Shown here in pieces: positions 53,366-64,000 of a stretch of 64,000 nt of DNA. A program made the translations under genes and the position numbers. The first letter of the stretch is position 1; every line of letters begins with the position of its first letter. This stretch comes from Prunella strophiata (taxonomy: Eukaryota; Chordata; Aves; Passeriformes; Prunellidae): assembly GCA_036583965.1 (NCBI GenBank), contig JAZBQD010000030.1, positions 55,739,551-55,803,550 of the forward strand, given 5' to 3'. Below the pieces are notes generated by a model, which ran no database searches, was not told the DNA's origin, and was given only the letters and a program-made list of their open reading frames with translations.

Positions 53366-56300
53366 CTAAAGAAAAAAAAAAAAAGCATCAGTTAATAAAT
53401 GTAATTCAAAATTGTTTTATTTTTAAGGGCACATACTGTTAAACAATACTAGTCCGAACAAACAGGTTTCTCTGTCGGTATTTACGCATCTTTTACTTAC
53501 TGGAAAAATATGAAACCTTGTTCTTTCAAGTAATAATTTATCACAGTAAATAAAGCATGCACATTATTCTGCATTAAATTATACACTATTTAAGATCCCA
53601 CACAGTTAGTGGCTTTATATACTGTATCTTTTACCTTCACATTTTTGTCTCTCATGTTTTTATCCAATCTAGTTGCAACAGCAATTGCTTTTTCTTGTCT
53701 TGATTTGTCCAGGAAATACATCATCTTTGCACCTTATCACAAGACAAAACCCATAATGTTTAGTTTTTCTAAATGCCATACAACATATACAGACACACAG
53801 AACCTGAAAACTTACACATAAACGTGAATTAGACTTCTTACAAGTTGTAATAAACTGTATCTTCCTCCCTGATTTGCAACTGGAAACTATTGAAACTAAA
53901 GCCATTTTGAAATTCATTAGAAGCATAAGGATTGAGTAATACAAGAGACCTGATCCTGCAGAAGTGACGTGCCTCGCTTGACCGACAGGTCTTCAGTAGA
54001 GAAAATATCACGGAGGACACTGATGACAAGCCCTTCAAATCAGCAGGCTAAATGAAATCCATCCAACAAATGCAGGAGTGAGTAATTCGCAGAGACACAC
54101 TGAATTCTCTTTAGAAGTACTGGAGCTAAGTGAACAACAGCTACTAAACAACTGTGGAACATGGCCCAGTAAAAGTTCAGGCCAGTCCACATGGCAGCTC
54201 TGGGTGAGCAGCCATGGCCCTGAGTTCTAAGGACACAGCTCAGGTACAAGGAAAGGGCAGCACAAGTTTGGTGCTTCACGTGGACCAGACTACCTTGGTG
54301 GAAAGGAAAACGCTGCATCATGGAATTACACAGCTTCTCAGACCACAAAGAGTTTACCAAAACTGGCCTGGGCATCTCTGCAAAATTCTGCTGCCTTAAT
54401 TTAAAATCATATCTTAATGAATGTGTTGGCATTTCATGTACTTTCCTTTGCCCAATTATAAAGTCCAGACCCACCCCACTATGTAATCTACTGCAAAAAC
54501 CAAAAGCTCAATTATTTTACTAGAAAAGTTAAAACCTTACATTCTGGATGTTTTGTCTGTCTTTTGGTTTTGCTCAACTTATTTCCCCAATTACTAGTTT
54601 TTCCAATAAAATAAAGTTTCCTAGTTCTTACTGCTTTTGGTAGGTTTAAGAAAATAAATTGCTAGACTCAGTGCAGACCCAATATTGCTCAAAACACTTT
54701 TATTAACCTAGTTACTCTTGCTTAAAGTCAGGGAATGCTATGGTACAGAAATTGGAAAGAGGTTAGAAGTCTGCTTACAGTTCTTTACTAGTAATTTTAA
54801 GCTGAGAAAGCACTCATTTGTGCTCTCAGACTTTGGGTTTAGGTCTTCCAGATCTTCGTATCTGCAACCTTTAATTAAAGATAATTGTTCAAGAAACTTA
54901 AAAATTGTACAGTAGGTAAGTCAATTGCCTCAAACCTGTTCCAGCATAAACAGAAGACTGACACACAGCTGAAGTCCTAAAGCTACCAAAAACCTAGCCA
55001 GTGACTGTAGTGTTTTCCATAACACTGGAGGATCAGAAAATAAGACCTGTAAAGCAGCCAGTGTGATGCTCAATAGATACAAGAGTGGAAGAACACATCC
55101 CTAAGAATTAGGAGCAATTGACTGCTGAGACATCTGTACTTGACTTCGCAAATTTTGAGCCTGCTTGCAGGAAAGAGGTACAAGTATTTCTCTAAAAATG
55201 CTGTCCTGAAACAGAGATCTTATAGAAGCCAATGGAAGTTTGTTGTATTCTACCTAACTTTCCTTTAGAGCAATGAAGAATCCTCTGAAGCTAACTTCTT
55301 CCAGTTATTTTGGACAGACCCTGAGTAACTTTTAAAGACCAGGTGAGGTTAGTACTAAGTACTTGAAGTGCCTGATAAAACTACACTTACTTTTGTTTCT
55401 TAATTGCTGGAAATGCATTTTATTTTCTCTACCAGCTTATCAAGTCACATCAGTATTTCAAAACTTTCTGTAATCATTCAATTCCAATTTCCTTTGATTT
55501 AGCTCCAGCAGCTACTCTTCTATAGAAATAGTGTCTGAGTGTCAGATTTCAACATTTTCACTGCTCTCCATGAAGCAGAAAAGCAAAGGCTGCATAACAA
55601 GTTCATCATGGTACTTTTATTGATGCTGTTGCTACGTGATAAAGTTATGAGCAGGAACAGAGACATTCCAGCTGAAAAGAAAACAGGGAAAAGTACTTGC
55701 TAATGGATATGGGATTTTGTTTTACATTTTCTAATACTTAAGAAAAAAAAAAAGTTGTAACAGGAAGGATGACAGTGCTTCAAAACTTGAGTATCTATGG
55801 TGGTTTGACTGTACTTTTTGAAGATAAGGAGCAAATTTCTCATGCATCTAATAAAAAAGTGAAGTACATTGTTAAAAAATTCTGTAAGCAGACAGAAATG
55901 CCTCCCCTTGCCCCCCCCAACATAAACATGTAATTTTACATCTCATTAGAATTTATGCATCAATTCATAGAATGGTTTGGATTTGAAGGAACCTTAAAGA
56001 TCATTTGGTTCCACATGCCCTGCCATTCCCAGGGACACCTTACACTGGACCAGGATGCCCTAAGCTCCATCCAACCTGGCCTTGCAGACTGCAGATAAAG
56101 ATTCCGGTTACATCACTAAAATAATCTCCTTCTTGAGAGCATGAAAAAGTTAGACAAACCTGACAGTTGGTGCTGAATGGAGGTAGCATTGTGTTTGAGA
56201 AATTCTTCATTAAAACTCTCCAAGTTTTTATTAACAAAGATTTTCTGCATTTCTTGAGTTAGGACCTTGCTCACAATTTCTGGGAGGTTACTATGGTCAG

Positions 56301-59300
56301 ACACTAGAAGAGGGAAGGCAGAGGAGAGAGAAGCAAAAAAAAGCTATTTAAACAACTACAGAAAACACAAACCACACACATCACTGCTAAAATCCCAGTT
56401 TTAAAATTTGTGCACAGAAACACAAATCTCAGATCAAAATGTGTCAATACAAACATTGCTGATGCATTTACAGAGGGAACATTCATAAAGGGTGCTCTGT
56501 GATGTAAACATTCTATTACAAGTTCACCACACAAATTGTTTCACTCAGAATCATTCTCCTGTATCTGCCACTTATTTTCTTAAATCTCAAGGTTTTCCAG
56601 GATCCTCAGAACACTCACTTTTCTGTGAAATCTAGCCAAAATGAGTTGTTGGGTCCACCTGGTGGATTAATGGAGGAAGGTATGATACATACACAGTACA
56701 CTGGCTAGCACAGCCTATGTTTTCTTTGGTATTGCCATAAAAAAACCTGTTTGTTTTCATTTTTCTTTCATCAGTTTGTGTTTCAAGAGTATACATCACA
56801 AAAATATATCATTATGTCCCTGCAGAATGTAACTTCTTGTATCTTTATAATTACGTATTTACTACATACATACCAGCTTTAGAGAATTTAATCAAGCACT
56901 CATGTAGCCATGGGTTATTCCTGTTGATAGCAAAAGCTCTTTTGACAGACTGCAACATTAACAGAAACTTTCCTGTGGGAAGGAGAAAAAAAAAAAATTA
57001 GGAAACCAAGATTAAGAATACAGAACATTTTCTCTTCATTATCAATTACTGTTTTTTTTTTTAGTAAATCTAGTACAAATACTAGAAACATCAGTTTCTA
57101 TACAGAATTAGAAACGAAGCTTATTTTCCCATTCAAATTGCTTAATAAAACAGAAGTTCTTGCTGCTCCAACTCCAGCAACACTGCACAGATGTTACCAC
57201 CTATTCAGCTTTGGTCTCCTCTAGATAATAAAGATCACACCACAAATACCATTCCACAGTATTTAAGAGCATATACCACAATATAACCTGCTCATAGGGC
57301 TTTTTTTGTTTAAGGGTGACTAAACAAAAAATACTATTTGCTCTATTATTATTGGACATGATGCACACCTCAGCTTCAGTCAGGTAAGTATTCCAGATAA
57401 TTTTCCACTACACTTGGATAACACAGGCTGAACTGAAGGACTAAAATTTTGTAAAGCAAAAATAAAATTAAGCAGTACTTTACCTTTTCTGAAGTATATT
57501 TCAAATGCTAGTAAGTGTGTTTCTATATTATCTCCAATAAGATTCTTAAGTGGTATAAGGAACTTAATGGCTTCTTCTAATGGATTTTCTACCTGTTTGA
57601 ATAAAAGAACAGTGAAAATTATGGTTTAAAATAAATGTCAAATAAAACCCACCAATAGTTTCTGCTATTCAAAGCATTTAAATAATCAGAGGTCAACAGG
57701 TGAACTGAAGCTAGCTTTCTGAATTAAACTGCAGTGTAACATATTTAATTAAACAGCAAGATTTTTTAAAGTGTTTATTCATCACTTCATGTAGACAAAG
57801 ACAACATCATTGCTAAATCTGGCACTTCTTGTGCACTCAGTGCTGTAATTTAGCATTTAGGAAACTACCAAATATAACCACCTCAGACAACAACCTTGAA
57901 GTTTACTATGATAATGAAGGTAGTTCTTCATGCATAGCAAAATACTGGCTCATGCCTTCAAACTTAGCAAATTGCAATAATTTCTGTTACTCCTTCCTCT
58001 ATTCACTGTATGAAAAGCAGATTTCTTCAAGCAAAATGCATCTTTTTGTTCGGTATCTATTTTAATAAAGTATGACCTACTGCTTGGAAAAATGAAATCT
58101 AAGGAAAGTAACAATATTAATGTAGAACTTGGATTTATTGAGGAAAAATACTTCTCTTTAGTGCAAAAAGAGATGGACTCCAGAAAAGTACCACTGCATG
58201 CAAAAACGAATTTCATAAAAACACCTAGATTCTTTTAGGAGAATCTGACAGCAAACCCATATTATAGGCTTTTTATGATAATCACGAGAGTTGAACAAGA
58301 AAGATCCATGCTAACCCTTTCCAGTTTTTCAGGAACCAGCTCTTCCCTGGGTCCACTAGTTTCCTCCTCCTCTTCATCTCTCTTTTTCTTTTGATTTTTT
58401 TGCTGTCGTTCTCTTTCTGCATGCTTTCTTTCCTCTTCAAGTTTTGCTTTCTTCTGTGCTCTTCTTTGCTTACTGAGCATTTTCTTCAATTCTTTGGCTG
58501 AGAGATTTTCTACAGATTAAAGGAACAGACAACATATAAAGTATTTAATTCAAAATCTTGTTTCTCTCAAACAACTTGGGCTTCTCCCCATCTCAATATT
58601 GCAAACTTTTAAGCGATTTCCATAACTACCAACAGTCACCAGAGTGTCACCTCTACACAGGCCAACACTGCTGCTGGATTGCTATTTACAGCCTAACACA
58701 ACACTTGATCTTGCATATTTTCTCTTACATGGCTGTTACAGAAACCTCAGTGATTTGAAAGGTTAGCTACATGAAGTTGTCACATCTGTCCCAGGTTTTA
58801 ACCTTAGAAAATGAACAATGGTAATCCTAAACTCTCATTTTGACTGTAGCTCAAGCTTGCTTCTAATGTCATCTAGAAACATCCAGACTCCATTAGACTC
58901 CATCTGAAAACATGCTAAACTTGCTGTTTTTCATTAAAGTGTCTAATGATAACTGCACTGATTTTCACGTGCAAATGCCATGGGATAACTAAATGGAAAT
59001 GATCAGTTTAGCCAGAATAACACTGCAGCTTCCAGTCTGTTTACTGTGGTGTTTCACTGAGAACAGGACTTTTGCTAAATGTGACAAGGCACAGAAAAAC
59101 GGGCTCCCAAGGGACGTAACACATCTTTTTTTGTGGCTATGGCATGACCTCCCTGCTTGGGTCATCCCTATTCTGACACAGGGAAGCAAAGTGTTCTTTT
59201 TACCCCATCCACACAGTGCTGCCTTGTCCCACAGATAAACCTACTGGATCCCAATGAGCAGCAGGCAAATGAACTAACATGACTTCTTAGACACCACCCA

Positions 59301-62300
59301 CCTTCATGATACATTGCTATCCTCTGTGACAGATCCTCTGCCACACACTAATCTTACATTATATACAGAAACAAGTTAAAGTTAAAAAAAGGTGCAAGTT
59401 AAACTGTTTCAAATATGCCTCTTCATTATTCATAGGCAGGTATACAAAAACTTATTCACCTCTGAATAAAGGTAAGATTTTATCTGCCACTATTTAAGTG
59501 GCACTTTTAGTTTAGCTTCCCTTTTTCCCCATGTCAAATATTTTTCCCTTTGCAAAAAGCCAGACATGAATTTCACTGCTTTAGTCAACAGCCACTGCAA
59601 TGCTGGCAGTAACTGTGATTCCACTAAAGGAGAAACAACTATTTATAAGAAGAAAAAAAATTAAAAAAATCTGAAATAATCAGCCATTGAATCCTCAGAT
59701 TTCCAAACTACACCCCACTGGCTTCCTAAGGATGTCTGTTTTCCATTAATACTAGTTTTAAATAATGTTCTAAATGTATTAATATTGCTAACACATTTAC
59801 CCATTTATTCTTTAGTCCTCAAGTTGTGTGAAAAGTGGTAAAACTTAATGCAGTAGTAACTAGTATTACCATGTAATGAATTAAATACACAAGACCAAAA
59901 TCAAATTCTTACAATTCAGACTGCTTTTCCACAAAATGTATCAATTGCTTCATAACTCATTAGTTAATAATATTTATCTAAGGGCTGAACTGAATCTGAT
60001 TTTAATGTTCTGAATGCCACTCCTCCCCAAGTACTCCAAAACTACAGCTAGGTTCATTCATGTTCTAGTTCTACAAAGTAATGGGATGTGAACAGAGAGA
60101 ACTGTAGCCCATTATCTATGATCTCTTTTCAGTTTTTGTGACAGAAGAGAGGAAAAACTTGTGTTCTGTTTACTCTGGAACATGTAACTTACTTAGCTTA
60201 AGCTTTTACATGTATCATAGACATATGAGCCTTCATTAAAGTGTAGATACCTGAATTCACTTCTTGCTCTTTGCTTTCATTGGTAAGAGGATTATCATGG
60301 AGCTTCAAGTAAATTTCAATAGCTGATCGGGCAGCCTTGAAGTAGAAGGCATGTTTCCTGAGCACATCTTCTAATCTCAGAAGGTCTACATAGGCACGGA
60401 GAGTCATCTTTCTCATGCAGTACGTGTGGAAGTCAAATTGATCATCTGTTATCTCAAAAAAATGCTTAAAAAAAAAAAACACACACAATCATATACTTAT
60501 CCTTTACTTAGTCTACTTTTTATTAGATAGAGGTGAATAAAGTTACAATCGATATTATTTACAGACAATATTTACGAAGTATAAACATATCCTTGTAATA
60601 CTGACTATTCAAGAGAACCTATCGGTAGGGAAAAATCTCAGTTAACAAAATCTATAATGTGATTATTCAAAGACTTAGGCACTCTAAAAGCCAACAGAAA
60701 TGTGACTGTTCTGATTAGAAACACAATTGTTAAAAGTCAGCATAAAGTTAATGTAGAAGATATTGTATTTTATATTGAAACCTTTTCACTTCAATAATAG
60801 TCTTTCACATAATAGCTAGAGAAGACATCTTACAAAAAACCATCAAGTATTAACCTGTTGTTAAAAGCCATTATACTAGAAGTTTTATATGCTTACAGCA
60901 TACAAAACTGTGCTGATTACATCAACAAATATCTTCATTTGCATATGAGAAATACTGGGGAAGCAGTGGGTGGTGTTTGCACCTACTTACCCTTTCCACT
61001 TCATGACATTTTTTCAAGGCGTCACCGTACTTCCCTAGCCTTTGATAAGCCGCAGCACATTCTGTCTGGAACCACATACACTGCATCTCGTTAAGGTTCT
61101 CCATTGCAGAAGTTCCTTCCTGAAATAAGAGCAATCAGGTTTTGCTATTGTAATTTACCAGCTGCGTCTTTCAACCATGCCTGGTTTCAGGCCATTAGGA
61201 GCAAACAATCAATCCTTCAACATACTTGGAATACAAGAAGAATGAACACCCAGCGACTGAGAATAACACTCGTGATATGCTATGCTCACCCAGATAGAAA
61301 GTAGTAGATTGAAATGATTTAAAAACCCCAATTACCTGAAGATTAATATTTTAACAGGTTTTTAAGATTAACTCATGCTTGTACACACAGTTCCACTTCT
61401 ACAATTTGGGGGCACAAAATAACATTACTTAAAAATATTCCTTGAGTTCAGCAAGCAATTTTACCTGGCTTTTTCCCCATCAGGTAAGTGGCACCCACCA
61501 GTCTAAAAATCCACCAATATATTCACTGCTTTATCAGGCAGTATGAGCAATTACACGTTCCTTAGAACTTGTCTGTCTAAATAAGCAAGTTTATACATGA
61601 TTTATACATGATATTTTGACAAGAAAAAAATCCTAGGATTGAGACTTTATAATAGTTGTAATGCTCTAGACTAAGTGAACTGGAAAAACATCCCATATAT
61701 CATTAATATTAGCCATTACGTTTTCAGAACAGTCTTTACAGCAGAAAAAAGACCCAGTTACACTCAACATTTAGTTACTGAGCATGATATCCCATCTTTC
61801 CAGATGTCTATGAATTAAGTTCTGTCTTTCTTACTTTAACACTTCTGACAAGCAAGCATGATGAGTTTTAGTAATCAAATTTTCAACCATTCCTAGAAAT
61901 ACCTAGCAAGTTTGAAACCAAATTCCAAGTGTTACAACACCTAGAATTTAAAAGAATGAAGAAGCCTAATTTATGTACTCCAGGATATCCCACAAAGTAG
62001 TCTTCATGTTTAGTTCCATAAATTATATGAAAACCTGATATTTATAAATCCAAATTTTGCCCAGTGTCAAAAAAATATAATTTAAAGAACTTATTCCATC
62101 TTTTAGGGATAGACTTTGTTTTAACAAAATCTTTGTGTGTAATACTAGCTTAAAGGAATTAAATGTTCAAGTATAAATGAATTTATGTTAATATTAAATC
62201 CTAGTGAATATAGTATACACTCCTGTGCAGTTAGATCAGAGGGAACCAAAGGGAAACAACAAGGTATCCATCAGATGCATTTCAAAAGCAGTATTTTGAA

Positions 62301-64000
62301 GTATTCAAAAAAAACCTACTTCTGGACAACTACCCTTGAACAACCATTTTTTCCAGTATTTAGTGGGTCTAGACACGTGGAGTACTGCATCTATCTCTGG
62401 GGCCCCCAGCACAAGAGGGACATGGGCCTGTCACAACAGATTCAGAGAAAGGCCATGAAAAATCAAAAGGCTGGAACACCTGTCCTGTGACAAAAGGCTG
62501 AGAGAGTTGAGGTTCACCCTGGAGAAGAGCAGGCCTTACAGGGAAACCTTACAATAGCCTGCCAATATATAAAGGAAGTTAGTAAGACAGAAAGGAAGAG
62601 ACTCTTCACCAGGATCAGTAGCAACATCAACAGAAGCAAAAGATTTGAACTAAAAGAGGGCAGCTTTAAACTGGATGCAAGGAAAAAAAAATCTTTACTG
62701 TGAGAATGTGGCAATACACTGGATTGTAGTTGCCCAGGAAAGTTGTGGATGTCCTGTCCCTGGAAGTGTTCAAGACTGGGATGGATGCAGCTTTGAGCAA
62801 CCTGAGTTAGCCAAAGATGTCTGTACCCATGGCAGTGGCATTGGACTATTCTGTCTTTAAAATGCTCTTTCCAATACAAACCATTCTATAATTCTGTGTA
62901 GTTTCTTACCATCAGGCATAGAAGTATTATAATAAAAATGGATATCAATAAAAGATATTTCATCAAACATTATAAATGAAAAATCACTGGAGGTAAGCAA
63001 AACACCTCTTAATTAAAGCAATATACTTGCCCTTGTGAATTTAGAGCACATCTCCTCTGCATCCTTCACCATATTTGCTCGCAGCATGTATTTAGCACAT
63101 TTAGAATTGATAAATCTGTCTGCAGTATCCAAAGACTGTGCTTCATCCATCCATTTGGCAGCTTCCTTGATGTTACCTACATGCTGTTAGGGAGAAATTA
63201 AATAGTTAGCTTTCAGTAGAGACCTGCTATTGACCATCTCCTGAAATCTGTATTTGTTACTGGTATTTCTCCATCAGAACCAAAAGCCAGTGTTATTCTC
63301 ACTCCCCCCACTCCCAGATTTTTTTCAGAATTACAATTGGCTGTAATTTGTGACTGGCTTTGCAAAACCCAAACAAAAGGGTTTTAATTTCCTTCCTGAC
63401 AAAACAGTGCCCAAAAAGAAACCCACATGAAAAGTGATGCCAATAAAAACTGCTAACTGAAATATTACCCACACATTCACACCAGTCTGATGGGTTGATT
63501 TTTTTTTTTTTAATACTCTAGGTACTCCACATGTCCAAATTCCCCTTTTACCTTGTAAATTTTTGCTTTTAAATAGAATAGCTCTATTAATGTTGGAGTG
63601 CTTGCAATTGCAGCATTAATGTAATCCAAGGCCAAAGAACACTGGCCAAGTTTGTCAAAGTGCTGTGCCAGGAAATACCGAACCCAAAGCAGTGTTGTTG
63701 GGGGCTCTTTCTCTCCATTTTCTGCAACAAAATGGGAAAGGTTACAATAACTAGTAAAGCTGAAGACTGCATTTGAAAAATGAACACAAAAACAAAGCTT
63801 GGCAAATTTAGCAAATATTTCTTGTGATGAATTATTTTACTAGAAAATATAGTAACTATTTTTTTGTAAAAAGTATCAGCACTTCAACAGCTCTTGATAA
63901 CTTCCATGAACGGTAGTAGTAGTTACAGGGTAATTAACATAAGACCATATAAACTTACCACATGTACTAAAAAGGTCACAAGTTTTCAAAGAGGCTTCAT
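53165..64000 (-). CDS. NAA16: NAA16, NatA auxiliary subunit (3' part of gene, 11 coding exons)
   Basis: NAA16 anchors the NatA N-terminal acetyltransferase (catalytic NAA10) to ribosomes, where it acetylates nascent chains; it is the paralogue of NAA15. Exons in transcript order: 64000-63959 (partial), 63721-63552, 63183-63031, 61119-60991, 60464-60251, 58509-58316, 57592-57484, 56972-56874, 56303-56160, 53732-53635, 53365-53165. They join in one frame to about 516 residues and a TGA stop, matching roughly residues 349-864 of the family. The TPR-rich N-terminal half and promoter lie beyond the right edge. The visible part holds helical-repeat segments, a Lys/Glu-rich charged stretch ([16 protein letters not shown], then a run of Glu) and the C-terminal domain ending LLSNEI. 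I call NAA16 rather than NAA15 because of features such as [27 protein letters not shown]-like [11 protein letters not shown] and [17 protein letters not shown], which fit NAA16 as I remember it. Introns run from 0.3 to 2.5 kb. One intron has a GC donor. Confidence 0.96.
53635..53732 (-). CDS. NAA16: NAA16 coding exon ([16 protein letters not shown]...)
   Basis: This is a 98-base exon, too broken by frame to stand out as an open frame. It encodes [20 protein letters not shown], then [13 protein letters not shown]. The acceptor is GATAAG, with A instead of the usual C or T before AG; the donor is AAG|GTAAAA. It joins in frame to both neighbours. Confidence 0.94.
55964..56086 (-). repeat. CR1 LINE 3' fragment in NAA16 intron
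   Basis: A short antisense CR1 tail runs from ttcatagaatggtttgg through CTGCCATTCCCAGGGACACC to CCATCCAACCTGGCCTTG. It lies inside an NAA16 intron close to a donor site, in the same orientation as the gene. Confidence 0.9.
56160..56303 (-). CDS. NAA16: NAA16 coding exon ([15 protein letters not shown]...)
   Basis: This is a 144-base exon with a TTCTAG acceptor and a TCAG|GTTTGT donor. It encodes [19 protein letters not shown], then [19 protein letters not shown] and the final SIQHQLS. It is phase 1 at both ends. A CR1 fragment sits only about 75 bases beyond the donor. Confidence 0.95.
56874..56972 (-). CDS. NAA16: NAA16 coding exon ([17 protein letters not shown]...)
   Basis: This is a 99-base exon with a CCCACAG acceptor and a GCTG|GTATGT donor. 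It encodes [17 protein letters not shown], then [14 protein letters not shown]. It is phase 1 at both ends. Confidence 0.95.
57484..57592 (-). CDS. NAA16: NAA16 coding exon ([15 protein letters not shown]...)
   Basis: This is a 109-base exon with an AAACAG acceptor and an AAAAG|GTAAAG donor. It encodes [18 protein letters not shown] through [10 protein letters not shown] and ends in phase 1. Confidence 0.95.
58316..58509 (-). CDS. NAA16: NAA16 coding exon, charged Lys/Glu-rich segment
   Basis: This is a 194-base exon that encodes [17 protein letters not shown], then a strongly charged, probably helical or coiled stretch of Lys, Arg and Gln with a five-Glu run, ending LVPEKLER. Acceptor TGTAG; donor AGG|GTTAGC, which is weak. 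Reading through adds a short tail and a stop at about 58262. Confidence 0.95.
60251..60464 (-). CDS. NAA16: NAA16 coding exon ([13 protein letters not shown]...)
   Basis: This is a 214-base exon from [16 protein letters not shown] to [12 protein letters not shown], ending in phase 1 (TTCAG|GTATCT). The acceptor is TTTAAG behind a run of about 12 T. The sequence is highly conserved in the family, including [18 protein letters not shown] and [16 protein letters not shown]. Reading through the donor gives a short tail and a stop, so retention would truncate the protein. Confidence 0.96.
60991..61119 (-). CDS. NAA16: NAA16 coding exon (EGTSAMENL...CHEVER)
   Basis: This is a 129-base exon (43 codons), phase 0 at both ends, with a TTTCAG acceptor and an AGG|GTAAGT donor. 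It encodes [18 protein letters not shown] through [12 protein letters not shown], a TPR helix pair shared by NAA15 and NAA16. Confidence 0.96.
62358..62898 (+). repeat. CR1 LINE fragment (ORF2 C-terminus plus 3' UTR) in NAA16 intron
   Basis: The sense-strand CR1 starts in the end of the pol ORF ([17 protein letters not shown], the usual CR1 LEYC-WGPQ motif). It runs through CCTGTCCCTGGAAGTGTTCAAG and ends with the tandem octamers ATTCTATA and ATTCTGTG, the defining CR1 3' terminus. Stops and frame breaks show a dead copy. It is opposite in orientation to NAA16. Confidence 0.93.
63031..63183 (-). CDS. NAA16: NAA16 coding exon with GC splice donor
   Basis: This is a 153-base exon (51 codons) from [16 protein letters not shown] to EEMCSKFTR, preceded by a TAACAG acceptor. 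The only boundary that joins in frame to the next exon (EGTSAMENL) is ACAAGG|GCAAGT, so the intron starts with GC instead of GT. The nearest GT (GCAA|GTATAT, four bases on) would shift the frame. Confidence 0.93.
63552..63721 (-). CDS. NAA16: NAA16 coding exon ([12 protein letters not shown]...KAKIYK)
   Basis: This is a 170-base exon with a TTGCAG acceptor and an AAG|GTAAAA donor. It encodes 56 full codons from [19 protein letters not shown] to [13 protein letters not shown], a TPR-like helical segment. It enters in phase 1 and leaves in phase 0. Confidence 0.95.
63959..64000 (-). CDS. NAA16: NAA16 coding exon, cut by the window edge
   Basis: The end of an exon reads [13 protein letters not shown] before a strong donor (G|GTAAGT). 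The exon begins outside the window and ends in phase 1. The residues match the family segment before the [13 protein letters not shown] exon. Confidence 0.9.

Noticed and set aside
1..64000. CRISPR arrays, bacterial operons, complete viral or ERV proviruses, tRNA or rRNA genes
   Set aside because: None seen. The window is ordinary vertebrate genomic DNA.

Overview
This is a vertebrate nuclear window, almost certainly from a bird. It holds interrupted genes with GT-AG introns, one CpG-island promoter and large intergenic stretches. Five CR1 LINE fragments are present, one with the ATTCTATA/ATTCTGTG type 3' end typical of avian CR1. Species cannot be told from the sequence alone. The gene order (NAA16, then RGCC, same strand) matches the human 13q14.11 neighbourhood as I recall it.

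Layout, read in the direction of transcription (minus strand, right to left). (1) 64000-53165: the last eleven coding exons of NAA16, the NatA auxiliary-subunit paralogue of NAA15. They encode about 516 residues, from roughly residue 349 to the C-terminus, followed by a 3' UTR to about 51.57 kb. The 5' half of the gene lies beyond the right edge. All exon junctions keep frame, but one intron needs a GC rather than GT donor. (2) About 51.5-40.1 kb: intergenic, with a CR1 copy just past the NAA16 end and no supported gene. (3) 40.1-26.0 kb: RGCC (regulator of cell cycle, RGC-32). It has a CpG-island promoter with a TATA-like box, five coding exons that join to a 144-residue protein, and a 3' UTR of about 0.6 kb. 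(4) 26.0-1: a gene-poor intergenic stretch downstream of RGCC. I find no supportable exon there. It contains two CR1 fragments, simple repeats and one striking near-perfect hairpin at 20351-20452.

The two genes are independent transcription units. NAA16 acts in co-translational N-terminal acetylation at the ribosome. RGCC is a small CDK1-linked cell-cycle and differentiation regulator. Nothing suggests a joint operon-like function or a mobile gene cluster. The most unusual items are the 20.4-kb hairpin, which looks like a miRNA precursor or MITE, and the GC-AG intron in NAA16.
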